Below, piece by piece: positions 53,311 to 64,000 of a DNA stretch of 64,000 nucleotides; the first letter of the stretch is position 1, and each line of letters starts with the position of its first letter. The stretch spans positions 744,001 to 808,000 of the forward strand of contig JACCLO010000013.1 in NCBI GenBank assembly GCA_029448655.1. The letters are read 5' to 3'. Made by a program: the position numbers and the translations under genes. The notes below the pieces were generated by a model. The model was not told the origin of the DNA, did no database searches, and saw only the letters and a list, made by a program, of their open reading frames with translations. Source of the DNA: Wolfiporia cocos (taxonomy: Eukaryota; Basidiomycota; Agaricomycetes; Polyporales; Phaeolaceae).

Positions 53311-53995
53311 GGAGGGACTTCAGTCATTTATCTTAATCTGACAACTGCCCTTTGCTTAAGAAATGGCAGTTGCGAGCTAGGTTTGCATGCAGATTTATGT
53401 GCTAACTGCGGCAGATAAATCTACTGTGACAATAAAATGGTAAGTCCAGGATTCAAACCAAAGACCTTACCACAGGTGACAATAAGAGTATTGCGGCATG
53501 CATTAGCTAACTGAGCTACAGTGCAACTAGAAACTACACACTTTCAAGCAATATATAGAATACTTTGTAAACTTCATTTTCACAGTTTAACATCTGCTAT
53601 AATGCAAATAAAATTGAATCTGCCTTTAAAGACCTGTGATTCCAATGTATTCAGCTTTCCCATTATGAGTTGTTCTAGGTCAAGCATGCTAAATCAAGCT
53701 ACCACTATCATTAGTTTCTGTATGCTTGCTGTAGCAGTTATTTGCCTTGATGATTTACGTATTAAGTTTGCTGTATATATGGTGTTATTGCTCAAAGTTA
53801 ATCATTGCCACTATGGCTCGGTTGGTGATTGCATGCGCAATGCAGCAATTCTCACCTTTGGTAGAGGTCTCTGGTTCAAATCCTGGAGTTACCATTTTAT
53901 TGTCACAGTAGATAAATCTGCATGCAAACCTAGCTGGCAACTGGCATTTCTTAAGCAAAGGGCAGTTGGCAGATTAAGATAAATGCCTGAAACTC
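53311..53995. mobile_element. Foldback element with tRNA-like boxes (copy B)
   Basis: Same family as 38,605-39,322 but with the central segment reversed. The left arm starts GGAGGGACTTCAGTCATTTA and the right arm ends AAATGCCTGAAACTCT. The right arm holds TGGCTCGGTTGG (A box) and GGTTCAAATCC (B box). The centre matches the reverse complement of 38,830-39,107 (for example CTGTGATTCCA(A/G)TGTATTCAG). Confidence 0.7.
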
Positions 53996-54621
53996 TACTG
54001 TTACAATGTTCAGAGAGAGGAGCAGACTAAGTGAGGGGTGAGCTTATACCAATCCATGGGGACTGATATACTGACACAAAGTACAAGGTACCTGTTGCAA
54101 TATTCAACCTAGACATTGATGAAGATACACAGACCAGCTTACCCAGTATTTGTGCCAGTGTCAAATTCTGTTCTCCAAGTGGAATATGGTTGCTATATCT
54201 GTGAAGCCTATACCAAGTGGTGAAAGTTACCAGAGCATCCAATACAACAACACTGATTCTGCCTGATAGATCCACTGAAGATTCATCAGAGTATATTTCT
54301 TCATATAATGTCTTGCATTTGACACTTACAACAGATGGTTGGTAGCTCACATCAGTGCATCTTGAATGAAGAGGAGTTAGAAGGGCATGAGCTCACTTAT
54401 TCTGAGTTGACTGAGCAAGCAATGAAACTTAATCTAAATCTCCTTGCTCAAATATGAACATAGCAGAACTCACCAGAGTCTTGTGGCATCAGGCTTGAAC
54501 AACACTATACAGCAAATCATACTGACAGACCTACCACATTGACAGCCACAGGAATGATATCAAGCAGCAACGTCAGAATCACAAGAGGACAACATCAGTT
54601 GCCTACAGCATACACATGGAG

Positions 54622-55128
54622 TGCCAAAATGTCACAGATTCTGTGACATGGGTCAGCCGCTCTACCTTGGCTCGAACCAATGGCCCCATGACCCCTCTTC
54701 TAGTGCGTTAGCCCCCTTCGTCATGGACTACTCCACCGGTATGCCATGTAACTCCTAGATTAGATAGTAGGTACAGCATTTAGATTACCACCGGCCCAGT
54801 ATCTAGCACCTGACCGCTTACATAAGGGCATCCTTATATCGTGCACAGACCATGCCTTTAGGGTGGGTCCAACAGAGTAGTGTAGTGATCCCTTCATGTA
54901 TATAAACCATCAACTGAGGTCTTACAACCTCAGTCCAATTATACTCGGCTAGGGGCACGTGTGCCCCCGGTCCTAAATCCTCTTACTTGTCTGCCATCTA
55001 CGACACTGTCTCTTATCCAATACCCTTGCTAGTCTGTGGTGTGATCTAAGCAACTATGACTCGCACAATATAGGGTGACACTTAGGCTCTGAGAGATAGG
55101 TGGTAGACACAGGGTTAGTTCTGTGTCA
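54622..55128 (+). mobile_element. Solo LTR with target duplication TGGAG
   Basis: Starts TGCCAAAATGTCACAG, ends GGTTAGTTCTGTGTCA; TGGAG is present at 54,617-54,621 and 55,129-55,133. Contains GTATATAAACC and a CCTCAGTCC block about 30 bases on. Related to 52,454-52,866. Confidence 0.7.
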
Positions 55129-55153
55129 TGGAGACCGAGAATAGTAGTACACC

Positions 55154-56122
55154 TGTCACAGGCCAATTTCAAAGCCTTTGGACATAACCTAATTCCAACC
55201 CCACTCATGCTAAACCAGACCACGACAGCACCAGAGCACCTCCAAAAGCATTCCCTGAAGCTGGAACCAGATGCCATAGCTAGTAGAAGCCCCTAGGCTC
55301 ATAGGCCACCCAGGGCACTAGTCACCCAGCCTCGCAAGCATCACCAGCCACACCTAAGCCCTAACCAACTCTGTTGCATGGTCCAAAGCCCTCAGTCACC
55401 AAACCATCACAGCAGGGACAGTGCAGGGCAAGCCAAGCCAGACAGACAATCCACTAAGATCATTTGCCAAACACAGCACTTGCCCCTTGCCACACCAGCC
55501 AGACTTCCCAACCATGCCCAAGGCTACACATGACCTCAGGCTAAGACCACAAGACCTACATCCACCCAACCGACTATCATCAACACCTCCATCTCCAACA
55601 AATGCCTGCCATTACTGGCATGGACCTCCAACCTGGCCATTACAGGCCTTAGACTTATGAACATACCCTGACCAATGAGAACCACTGGTCGAGGGCTGAC
55701 TCACTACATCACCAATTGATGAGAACCACCAATCACCATACGTCACACCGCCATTTCTGGCTACATGCCCTGATCAAGGAGAACCACCGATCACAGGCCG
55801 ATATCACTGCCATTACCAGCAGACCTGATCAATGAGAACCACCAATTGTCCAACCAATCAGGAACCCCACCAATCTAGGACTATTCCGCTACATTGCCAT
55901 GGCCATCTAACTTGTAGCAGACACAGCCGCTCCCATACAGATGCCATTACTGGCCACATAGCACAAACATGTACATACAGCTGTAGGATATATAGAGGCT
56001 GACAGTCAAGGTAGAACCTCAGACTTGTCTCGGCTGTTTATGCCTCGTCAATCTCGGATTGCAATGCGCCCTTGTGCGGGTCACATTGCCCCAAGCTCTT
56101 GTCTGAGAAGTAGCATGTGTCA
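55154..56122 (+). mobile_element. Solo LTR (969 bp) with target duplication ACACC
   Basis: Starts TGTCACAGGCCAATTTC, ends GCATGTGTCA, flanked by ACACC on both sides. It is a CpG-poor relative of 47,974-48,953, with the same repeated GAGAACCACC hairpin motifs and the same GTAGGATATATAG / CCTCAGACTTGTC promoter layout. Confidence 0.88.
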
Positions 56123-57224
56123 ACACCAGGGCAAAGTAATGTATGACTATGACATCAAGAATGGCTCACAACAAATATCATATAATTTCACAACTTACAC
56201 ACAGATTTCAAGCACCATTGCTGCTTGACATGACCATAGTACGATACCAACTCTTGTATATTAGTTTCAATAATCAAAAGTTGCGGTCATAAATCTGTTC
56301 ATTCTATGTATTGCACACCAGCGGTCACTGCACAGAGCTGACAATCCGATTCGCATCTGTTACCTGCAGGTATATTGAGTAAGCATTACATGAGATAGCT
56401 CAAAGCATCAGATGCAAATTATGCTGGTTCATCTCATGAAAGCTGCACTTGCAATCAATAAGTGATGAATCCATACAACTCTTTTTTGCCTCTGGCTGGC
56501 TACTCATTGAGCTCAGCATATAACACAAGGAGCAATCAGCATTGATATTCCAACCTCTCCGACTAATTTATGACTCAGTTGCTGTCATGCATGTATTTCA
56601 TCGCACTAAATATTGTGTGTCTATTTGTGTGCCATCCCATAAGGTGTATGTATACAAACATTGTGAATGGGAATAATTGCTTTGCTTGCTAATAGTATTT
56701 GAGCCATATTGAAATAGCCGACTATTGGCAGGCATCTAGATGATGGGAATAAATTGATAAGGCTCAATCACAACCCATGCAGTGGCAGTCTTATCTACTC
56801 CACTGGGGTCTTTACTTGGATTTTACAAGGTCCAAGCCTTTGTGCACAATTGTTACTTGGGTGGAGCACATACATATTCTTTGCCTTCGATGTGCATAAG
56901 AATAAAAACACATTCTATCTGGCTGTTCGATCATTCTGTGCTGTGTCTGATTTGTACCATGTAAAGTGCCCTTATACAGATCACAAGCTGACAGACCATT
57001 TGGCCATCCAACTATCTGGATAGTGATGTTCATATAGAACATCTCAGCCTCATGGATGTCAGTGCATAAAGCCCCTGCCATTTTCTTGTGAATATACTGA
57101 GAGCATCTGTACATGTGCACATGCACCTCTACCCTAAACCACCACCATGATGTTTAGATACCCATGTCTCCTCACCCTCACACCCGGCCTTTCCACCAAA
57201 CATATCTCTATCATGTCCTAACCT

Positions 57225-58229
57225 GTGTGCCCCACCACATCTCCTCTCACCACACCTGCAATGTTTGCATTCGACCTTATCTTTAACATGGCTCAGAGCA
57301 TCCATCAAGTCAACGATAACTCAAAATCTGCCTATGCCCTACCTCTATGGAAGATCCACATCTCCTACTTCCTCACCATTATCGAACATGGAGCTGATGA
57401 AATTGCTCATACAGAAACTCCTACACTTCCTGCTTTATGGGATGACCTCCACAACTTGACACAACACTTAGATGCCCTCCTAGCGCCTTCCTTACCCAAC
57501 CCTCTGCCTCACCCTAGTCCCACGCCACCCCATACACCTCCAAAACCTACTGTAAAATCCATACCTGCTACACCACTCATCAACCCAATCTCAACACAAA
57601 GACTCCACATACACTGTCAACCACAACCACCCACCCTTTTCTGGGTTCCCAACAAACCACTCACTCCTACTCCTACCCCACCATGCCACACCCCACTACC
57701 AACACCCACACCTGTCCACTCACTGGCTAATACCACATGTTCCCTTGACTCAGATGACACTCAATGACTATCCCTACCCAGATCACCATCACCACCTCCA
57801 TTGGAAATTCTTTCTAATGGTGAAGAACTAGAACTTGCCACTCTACCCACTGAAGTGATGACCACTATGTTCCCTCACCAATTACACCCTAATGGCACCT
57901 GGAAGACTCCCCCATCCATGCCCACACCCAAAGCTCCTACTCCATGACCCCTTTCCACACCACCTATGCCACAACTACATACACCTACCCCACCCACACC
58001 TACCACACCGCTTACATCACTCATGATTCTCCCCACACTGACGACACCTGGCACTCAATCCCCACCCACATACAAACACCCAATCGGTCCCCCTGAGCAC
58101 CACACCCCCTTTTTTAACACCTATATCAATCACCATACCACTGTACAGATTAATGGCATTTCATGCCACAATCACTACGGCCACCCCGTCACTTCTGAAG
58201 AACTCCAAACCGACATCAGCAAAGTGTGA
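57225..58229 (+). pseudogene. Interrupted Pro/Thr-rich reading frame, probably transposon-derived
   Basis: One frame runs from MCPTTSPLTTPAMFAFDLIF to EELQTDISKV-stop (about 335 codons) with two internal TGA codons (near 57,765 and 57,945). The N-terminal 80 residues look structured (LWKIHISYFLTIIEHGADEI, ALWDDLHNLTQHLDALLAPS); the rest is Pro/Thr-rich and ends with INGISCHNHYGHPVTSEELQ. Both stops could come from CGA by C-to-T change, in keeping with the CpG loss around it. I do not recognise the family; a Gag or ORF1 of a retroelement is possible. Confidence 0.45.
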
Positions 58230-58756
58230 GACTGTAGATCTACTCATATCTACATAGATATACCTAGCAGGTCCTGTAACTGTAGCCGGACTGGTATAGT
58301 CATGTATAACCCCCTTATAGTAGCAGGTCCACACAATAGCAAGTGCCCAAGGGACATGTTCTTGAGAGGACACAGTGCCCAGGCCCATGATATTGCAAGG
58401 ACCATACCTGAGGCCCTTGCTATTGTGAGGACCTAACTGAGGCCCTTGCTATTATGAGGACCGTTACTGGCGGACATCACCTGATCAAAAACACTCCGGG
58501 TATATTGTGATATTCATGCAAACCAGTAGAATAATGCTAACAGAAATTCACATTTATTTGGAAGACACATTGTTACAATCATGTTAGTGTAGTCAGATCT
58601 ATCACAGAGCAGCATTCAGATACATCGAGCATCAATGTGATGTCCATGCCATGAATTGGTGCAGAGAGCAGGAGGACCCCCCTTGTGTGCACTAGTAGTG
58701 CATTGCATCAGTGGCAGCGTGCATGCAGTAGCTGATTGACACTCACATTCAGCCAG

Positions 58757-59138
58757 TGACACAAGCAACACTTCAAGCAACTACTCAGGGGAATATTACT
58801 CACGTGAAAGCATATTCCTGATCTGAGGCTACTCAAGGCGTATAAGGCCAAGATGAGTCTGGGTGCTACCCTGCTCATCGGCCAGTATATATGCTATTCT
58901 ACTGTTTGTACATGTTTGGCTGCTGTATAGTTATTATGTAAGCTGATAGTCCGTTGTAATGTAGGTAACCCTATAATGGGTGTAAGGTACATGGCACAGA
59001 GTGTCCGGGGGTCTGGCAACACGTGATAGGGTGATTGGGGTCTTGGCACGTGACTGCATAGGTGTGTGCTTAGATAAGATAAGGGTTCAGGCTCTAGTCA
59101 CTAGTTGCTGGCTAGGCGAAAGAAATCGGCTTGTGACA
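58757..59138 (-). mobile_element. Solo LTR (382 bp) with target duplication GCCAG
   Basis: Starts TGACACAAGCAACACTT and ends GGCTTGTGACA on the plus strand, flanked by GCCAG at 58,752-58,756 and 59,139-59,143. It is the intact reference for the split copy at 39,622-39,757 plus 41,851-42,101. Confidence 0.9.
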
Positions 59139-59510
59139 GCCAGGGCACAGGCACATGTGGTGGAGTGGCTTGCAGAGTGCTGTGTCAAGGTAAGGCAGTC
59201 CACTGAGGTGGTCATACAGGATGTCACTGCCTGTGTCTGTGTATGTGGTAGTAATCTCTGCGCTAAGCTTCATCAAGTCCACCTGTATGTTTGGGTACAC
59301 CGCGATGCACACCACATGTTATTTCAATAGCTAATGGGGGGGATGGACACTCACCCATGTGGCTAATGGTGTCTTTGCCCTCGCTGATCTGGTGCATGCC
59401 AGCGATGTTGCCCGCAGTGAGCATGCGCTTCCTGAAGATAAAGTGTGAGTGAGTAGAGATTATTAAGATGGTAGGAGGGGACATGGAAGGAGGATAGGTG
59501 AGGGAGCGCA
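59139..59510. other. Intergenic between two LTRs
   Basis: No gene. Short open frames on both strands lack support. Confidence 0.4.
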
Positions 59511-60043
59511 TGTTACGGATCGAATATCCGTTCAGCTGAGATGTTAAGTCGAGTTACTCAGCGTATCGAGTAGCGCACTACTCGTCGGACTCAGCAGAGT
59601 CGAGCGTCGATATACTGGCTGCAGACTTAATTGCTTAAGTCTTTGAGAACGAGTATAGGATCCTTGTAATTCAACAAGGTCGAGCTGAGGAACTCGGCCA
59701 GTATTTACAACAGGGTCTTTATACTACGATTCTGTAATCGGGGTCATAGTGTCCTTGGTACTGCTACCACTAAGTCCATAAGGTTAGTACGCTACGATAA
59801 CTAAGCCGAAACGCTGCGGTTGAGCGCAACAATGGCTGAAACGTAGAAGCTCTGTAGATATACAACAGATATCACCCAGAACCTGATGCACTACGAGACT
59901 AGGGGCGTAGGGTTGTTGCACATGAAACGAGGGTCGGTGGTTGAGCAGGGACCCTAAGAATAACCGGTCAATACAGCGGTTGAACGCTAAGTCCTCCTCT
60001 CCAGTGAGGCGTCAAAATATGCGGATTCATACGGATCGTAACA
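59511..60043 (-). repeat. 3' LTR of the chromodomain element
   Basis: 533 bases, TGTTACGGATCG...CGGATCGTAACA, with matching inverted ends. A minus-strand TATAAAG lies near 59,720. On the plus strand it is preceded by GCGCA, the expected target duplication if the 5' side matches. Confidence 0.85.
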
Positions 60044-60062
60044 TCACCCCCCTCCTAAGCCG
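60044..60062 (-). other. Polypurine tract next to the 3' LTR
   Basis: On the coding strand GGCTTAGGAGGGGGGTGA abuts the LTR; it would prime plus-strand DNA synthesis. Confidence 0.7.
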
Positions 60063-60088
60063 TCATCGCCCTCGATGAAACCCAAGCA

Positions 60089-63000
60089 TCACGGCCACTC
60101 AAAGGGCCTCAGGGTCGGGGTCGTTATACCCTGCATCTCCATCGGGGAGAGGAGGCGTGGCGGGAGGGACCCAGAGCTGGTAGGGCGCGCATTCCCCTCG
60201 TCGATGTCCGGGCTGGGATACCCGACACGTGGGGCAGCGGTAGTCGGGGCAGTCGAGGATCCAGTGGTAGGGGCTGCCACAGCTTCGACAGGGTTCTGCC
60301 TGAGATGGTCTGGGCGGGGATCGAGCGGAGGGGACGTCGCGGAGATAGTCGCCGGATTCGTACCGCTGGTGGTGGTGGTGGACCCAAATGCGCTCCCGGA
60401 GCCATCTAGGTAGACTGAGAAGGGGGTCGTTCCAGGCGTTGCGACCCCGCTCGAACTCCTCTCGGCTGATGATCTCAACTGACGGAGATCGTCGACCAGC
60501 TTCGTCGTCAGCTGGGGCAGTGAGCGGCGGGGTGGCAATCCTAGCGCTGCTCGGCCCCTCTCGAACTGGGCGTCGTTCGCTGCTTCGTGGATGAGGAGCA
60601 GGGCTCTCCGGTTCTCCAGGTCGAGCTCCTGTGGCGGAGGTCTCAGGGGGAGCGTGGTCAGGTACCAGAGAGCGGTATTCCATAAAATCGTACGGTTCTG
60701 CAATTCGAGCCAATTCATCGTCGTCGAGTAGCCAGGAGGGCATTGGAGGGACGGGGCTTCGCTGACGGGGCGGGCGACGCGGGCCTTCTTCTCCTTGGTT
60801 GAACTCTCTCCGGATTCGCGATGGCGTCGACGCCCCGAGGTGGTCGATCCATTGGTCGATGTTCCGCCCAAGCTGCTGTCTCTGCCAGCGGACTGTCCGT
60901 TCGAGTTGGACAAGCCGCTCGGTGACGTCTTGATAGCTGTCGTAGACGGCGGCGAGCTCCTGTACGAGCTCAAATCGATCGGTCCAGGGGGTTGGATGAC
61001 CTCCGGGGGGAACGTCGGACCTGTGCCAGGTGAGCGCATGGCGGATGCGGAGGTGGGCCTCCTCGGAACACCCGTAACACCTGCCTGTCTGGTATCCCAT
61101 GCGGACGGCGAGGGATCGACGCAGCGTCGGCGCCCTGGGACGGTCGGGTTGGCTAGGCGGAGGCATCGACATGTTACTTCTTCGACCTGGTGGGTTCTGC
61201 TCCCCCTCCGCCGACTTTTGTAGTCCTCCAGGAGGTCGGGGGAATTCTTCAAGTTCGTTGCGTCCTCCCACGAGTCGTCAGCGGTTGGGTAGCCTTTCCA
61301 ATGGACCAAATACTGCCTTTTCCCTCGATGTTGCCTTTGGTTCAGGATAGAATCGACCTCGTACTCGTTGTGCCCTTCGACCAGGTCTGGGGGTGGTTTC
61401 GTGTAATTGGGTCCGTGCACCCTTGTCTCATTGAACGGTTTCAGTAGCGAGGCATGGAAGACCGGGTGTATCTTCCACCGCGGGGGCAGAGCCAGCTTGT
61501 ACGTGATGGCCCCGAGCTTCTCGGCGATGGTGAACGGCCCCTCCCTTTTTGGAGCGAGCTTCCGTGATTCGTACGGGAGGTGGAGGTTCTTGGCATCAAG
61601 CCACACCTTGTCCCCCTTGCTAAATTTAGGCAAATCGCGCAGGGTCCGTCCGGCCATTCGTTTTTGGGCTAGTTCGTGCGCGGCGATAGCCTTCTCCCTT
61701 GCCTCTTTGATGCTTTTCAGCCTTTCTCCCACGGCTGGCACCGATGTCGGGTTGTCTTCTTCGGGCAATCCCCGGGGAATATACCCCATGATGACTTCGG
61801 TGGGGGCCAAACCTCTTTCGGTCCTGCGCGTGTTGTGGGCAAATTCTACATCTGGGAGTCTGGCGGCCCAGAGGTACGGGTCGCTCATGCAGTAGATACG
61901 CAGGTAGACTTCTATTTGTTGGTTCATTCGCTCAGTCTGTCCGTCGGTTTGTGGGTGATACGCCATACTCAGGGCGGAGTCGATCCCTAGAAGCTTGCAG
62001 AGAGCTTGGAAAAACTTCGAGGTGAACTGGGGGCCTCGGTCCGAGATGATTTTCCTAGGGAGCCCGTACTTCGAGTAGATTTTCCGGTGGAATATGTCGG
62101 CGGCTCCTTCGCTGGTGATGGTCTTATCGCATGGGGTCAGGGATATCGCCTTTGACAGCCCATGATCGACAACGACCATAACCGAATCATATTTCCCTAC
62201 CCGGGGGAGGTCGGTGATGAAGTCCACTGAGCATTGTGAGAAGGGGAGTGCGTCTTTTCGGGTCGGAATCGGTTGCAGCGGTGCCTTTGTCGGATGTCGG
62301 TCGGGTTTCATCTGCTGACAGATGGCGCAGCCTTTGACATATTCGGCCACGGTTTTTTGCAGGTCGGGCCACCAGAAGTGCTCTTGCACCTTCAGGGTCG
62401 TTCCCCAAATTCCGGGGTGGCCTGCCGCTATTGGGTCGTGATATCTTGAGATAACGTCCTTTCTCAGGTCCGGGTCTCTTGGCACGTACATCCGCCCCTT
62501 ATACAAGAGGACCCCTTCGGTGTACTGCCAGTCTTCCATTACTGTCCTTAAAGGAGGCTGTTCCCCTTGTTCAAGGGCGCGGAGTCCCTGTTCCGTGATC
62601 GGATCGAAGGACTTCGCGATCTTGATCCGATCGATGATCGGGACTTCGATTGCGTGAATGAATAGGGTATCGGGCAGCATCAGAATGTCTTCGTTGTCGT
62701 GGTCGGAGCTGTCCAAGTTCATGAGGCGCGAGAGGGTGTCCGCCATTACCAACTTCTTTCCTGGTACGTGCTGCAGCCGTATGTCGAATTGAGATAGTAA
62801 CAGGTGCCATCTCGCTTGCCTCCGATTCAATCTCTGGGCGCTTCGCCAATACGTAAGGTTCTGGTGATCGCTCCTGATCAGGATCTGATGTGGACCCCCT
62901 TCTAGAAGGTGGCGCCATTCTTCCAGCGCGCGAACCACTCCTAGGAGTTCTCGATCGTAGATTTCGTAGTTTCGTTCGGCCGGGGTGAGGGACTGCGATA

Positions 63001-64000
63001 GATAGCCCACTGGTCGCTCGTTTCCGTTATCGTCTTTTTGTTTGAGCACTGCTCCGAGGGCGAACTGGGAGGCGTCGGTTTCCAGGATAAAGGGTTTCTC
63101 TTTGTCGGGGAGGAGCAGCGCGGGGGCTGTTACGAACTGACTTTTTAAGAATTCGAACGCCTCGCTTTCTCGTTCTGTCCACTTGAACCCTGTGCCTGTT
63201 GCCGTTTTTGTGAGGTCGATGAGCGGTCGCGCGTGCGCGGAATAGTGGTCGATGAACTTTCTGTAGAAGTTCGCGAACCCTAAGAAGGAGCGGACCCCTT
63301 TGACATTTCGCGGGGGTGGCCAGTCGCGGATCCCTTTGAGCTTGGCGGGGTCCATCTGGATTTGGCCGGGGGCGATTACGAGTCCAAGGAACTCTACCCT
63401 CTCTACCCCGAACGCGCATTTCTCGGGCTTCACGAATAGCTTTTCTTCAGCCAGCTTTTGCAGGACTCGTCGCTCTCATTCTCTGTGGGTCGTTTGGTCT
63501 GGAGAGAAGATGAGGATGTCGTCCATGTAGACTAATACCCATCCTTCCGTGATTTCCTCTTTTAGTATCTCGTTCATCATGGCCTGGAACGTTGCTGGTG
63601 AATTGCACATCCCAAAGAACATTACTGTTGGTTCGTAGAGGCCAGCATTGGTTTTGAATGCGCCCTTCCATTGATCGCCTTCTCGGATCCGTACGTTGTT
63701 ATATCCTGCTCGCAGGTCCATTTTGGTGAACACCTTTGCCCCTCTTAGCTTCTCGATGAGTTCGGATATCAGGGGTAGGGGATAAGCGTTCTTAACCGTT
63801 CCTTCGTTTAGGTATTGGTAGTCCTGGCAGGGCCTTAGCCCTCCGTCTTTCTTTGGGACGAAGAAGGCGGGGGACGCCATGGGAGACTTTGATGGTCGGA
63901 TGAATCCCTTGGCGAGATTTTCTGCCAGAAATTCGTCCATGGCCTTTTGTTCTCTGGGGGACAGCGAGTATACCTTGCAGTCCCGGGGTACGAAGTCAGG
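60089..64000 (-). pseudogene. Pol polyprotein (RT, RNase H, integrase, chromodomain) with one in-frame stop
   Basis: The frame enters the window at 64,000 and reads RT motifs [35 protein letters not shown] and [10 protein letters not shown] single TGA (63,473-63,475) then interrupts it, after which the same frame continues to 60,089. RNase H: FILETDASQFALGAVL, YDRELLGVVRALEEWRHLL, DTLSR. Integrase zinc domain: HDPIAAGHPG ... CAICQQMK. DDE core: CSVDFITDLP, IISDRGPQF, TERMNQQIE. Chromodomain: QYLVHWKGYPTADDSWEDA (about 61,260-61,320). Beyond it the frame stays open about 400 codons as a Ser/Pro-rich tail, overlapping a second open frame. Apart from the TGA no damage is seen, so the copy is recent. 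CGA to TGA at a CpG would explain the stop. Confidence 0.9.
60099..61271 (-). CDS. Overlapping 3' reading frame with zinc-knuckle-like end
   Basis: A 390-codon frame, in a different phase from pol, overlaps the pol C-terminal extension. The likely start is the internal MSMPPPSQPDRPRAPTLRRS (about 61,170) rather than the first Met, which lies inside the chromodomain. It contains CYGCSEEAHLRIRHALTWH, a predicted helical stretch YQDVTERLVQLERTVRWQRQ, and near the end CRSCGSPYHWILDCPDYRC followed by PTCRVSQPGHRRGEC, a Cys/His spacing suited to binding zinc, like retroviral nucleocapsid knuckles. I infer an accessory, Gag-like nucleic-acid-binding protein, but I cannot prove which of the two overlapping frames is translated. 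Confidence 0.55.
   Translation of the reverse strand: MGGRNELEEFPRPPGGLQKSAEGEQNPPGRRSNMSMPPPSQPDRPRAPTLRRSLAVRMGYQTGRCYGCSEEAHLRIRHALTWHRSDVPPGGHPTPWTDRFELVQELAAVYDSYQDVTERLVQLERTVRWQRQQLGRNIDQWIDHLGASTPSRIRREFNQGEEGPRRPPRQRSPVPPMPSWLLDDDELARIAEPYDFMEYRSLVPDHAPPETSATGARPGEPESPAPHPRSSERRPVREGPSSARIATPPLTAPADDEAGRRSPSVEIISREEFERGRNAWNDPLLSLPRWLRERIWVHHHHQRYESGDYLRDVPSARSPPRPSQAEPCRSCGSPYHWILDCPDYRCPTCRVSQPGHRRGECAPYQLWVPPATPPLPDGDAGYNDPDPEAL

Larger units (their letters stand above)
51300..58500. other. CpG-depleted repeat graveyard
   Basis: Across this stretch CG dinucleotides are scarce while TG and CA are common, in contrast to 39,758-43,947 and to the genes on the left. It contains the truncated MITE, two related LTRs, a foldback element, a 969-bp solo LTR and an interrupted reading frame. 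The remaining gaps (51,917-52,453; 52,867-53,310; 53,996-54,621; 56,123-57,224; 58,230-58,500) hold nothing I recognise apart from short repeats near 58,390-58,460 (TGAGGCCCTTGCTATT). Confidence 0.7.
59511..64000 (-). mobile_element. Chromodomain Ty3/gypsy retrotransposon, 3' part, runs off the window
   Basis: Minus-strand element. The 3' LTR is 59,511-60,043, preceded (on the coding strand) by a polypurine tract, then the overlapping 3' reading frames, chromodomain, integrase, RNase H and reverse transcriptase, whose N-terminal part lies beyond 64,000. Gag, protease and the 5' LTR are not in the window. Confidence 0.93.

Overview
The window looks like nuclear DNA of a mushroom-forming basidiomycete (Agaricomycetes; Polyporales would fit). 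The reasons are short GT-AG introns every 100-300 bases, several microexons, a family of DUF6533 membrane proteins, a secreted CPL1-like protein, and chromodomain Ty3/gypsy retrotransposons. The taxonomic placement is inference; the gene content below is read from the sequence.

Left half (1-36,100): host genes. A multi-exon ABCC/Yor1-type ABC transporter (1,731-8,077) is followed by two DUF6533 membrane-protein genes on the minus strand (8,524-10,160 and 16,732-18,139). They flank a sucrase/ferredoxin-like gene (14,867-15,816), whose 5' end is duplicated near 19,815-20,070. A housekeeping block follows: a leucine-rich-repeat, PP1-regulator-like protein (21,392-25,488), a PrxQ/Dot5-like peroxiredoxin (26,130-27,159), a WASP/Las17 actin nucleation promoter (27,937-29,750, minus) head to head with calmodulin (30,062-30,897), a small conserved protein (31,285-31,637), the proteasome beta-3 subunit (32,058-32,928), and a secreted CPL1-like protein with a ten-copy 32-residue repeat tail (34,036-36,074).

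Right half (37,000-64,000): a transposon-rich region built around decayed DUF6533 copies (37,602 and 46,118) and one small surviving gene (49,021-49,607). It holds two short LTR elements lacking pol (39,758-41,645 and 42,102-43,947), several solo LTRs with perfect 5-bp target duplications, a 605-bp hAT-type MITE with an 8-bp duplication, two foldback elements with tRNA-like promoter boxes in their arms, and the 3' part of a chromodomain Ty3/gypsy element running off the right edge (59,511-64,000, minus). Much of 51,300-58,500 is strongly CpG-poor, as expected for old methylated repeats, whereas the two short LTR elements are CpG-rich with apparently identical LTRs and so look young.

The most notable observations are these. 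(1) The 456-base spacer between the two short LTR elements is inverted: flipping it restores three separate target-site duplications and an intact solo LTR. (2) Both short elements carry a primer-binding site complementary to their own LTR, with compensatory changes between them, indicating Tf1-like self-priming. (3) The chromodomain element has two long reading frames overlapping for about 1.2 kb at its 3' end, one with a Cys/His zinc-binding pattern. (4) Calmodulin contains exons of 7, 12 and 11 nt, and the ABC transporter signature motif is partly encoded by an 11-nt exon. (5) A CPL1-like secreted protein carries a long repetitive hydrophobic tail behind a Lys-Arg site.
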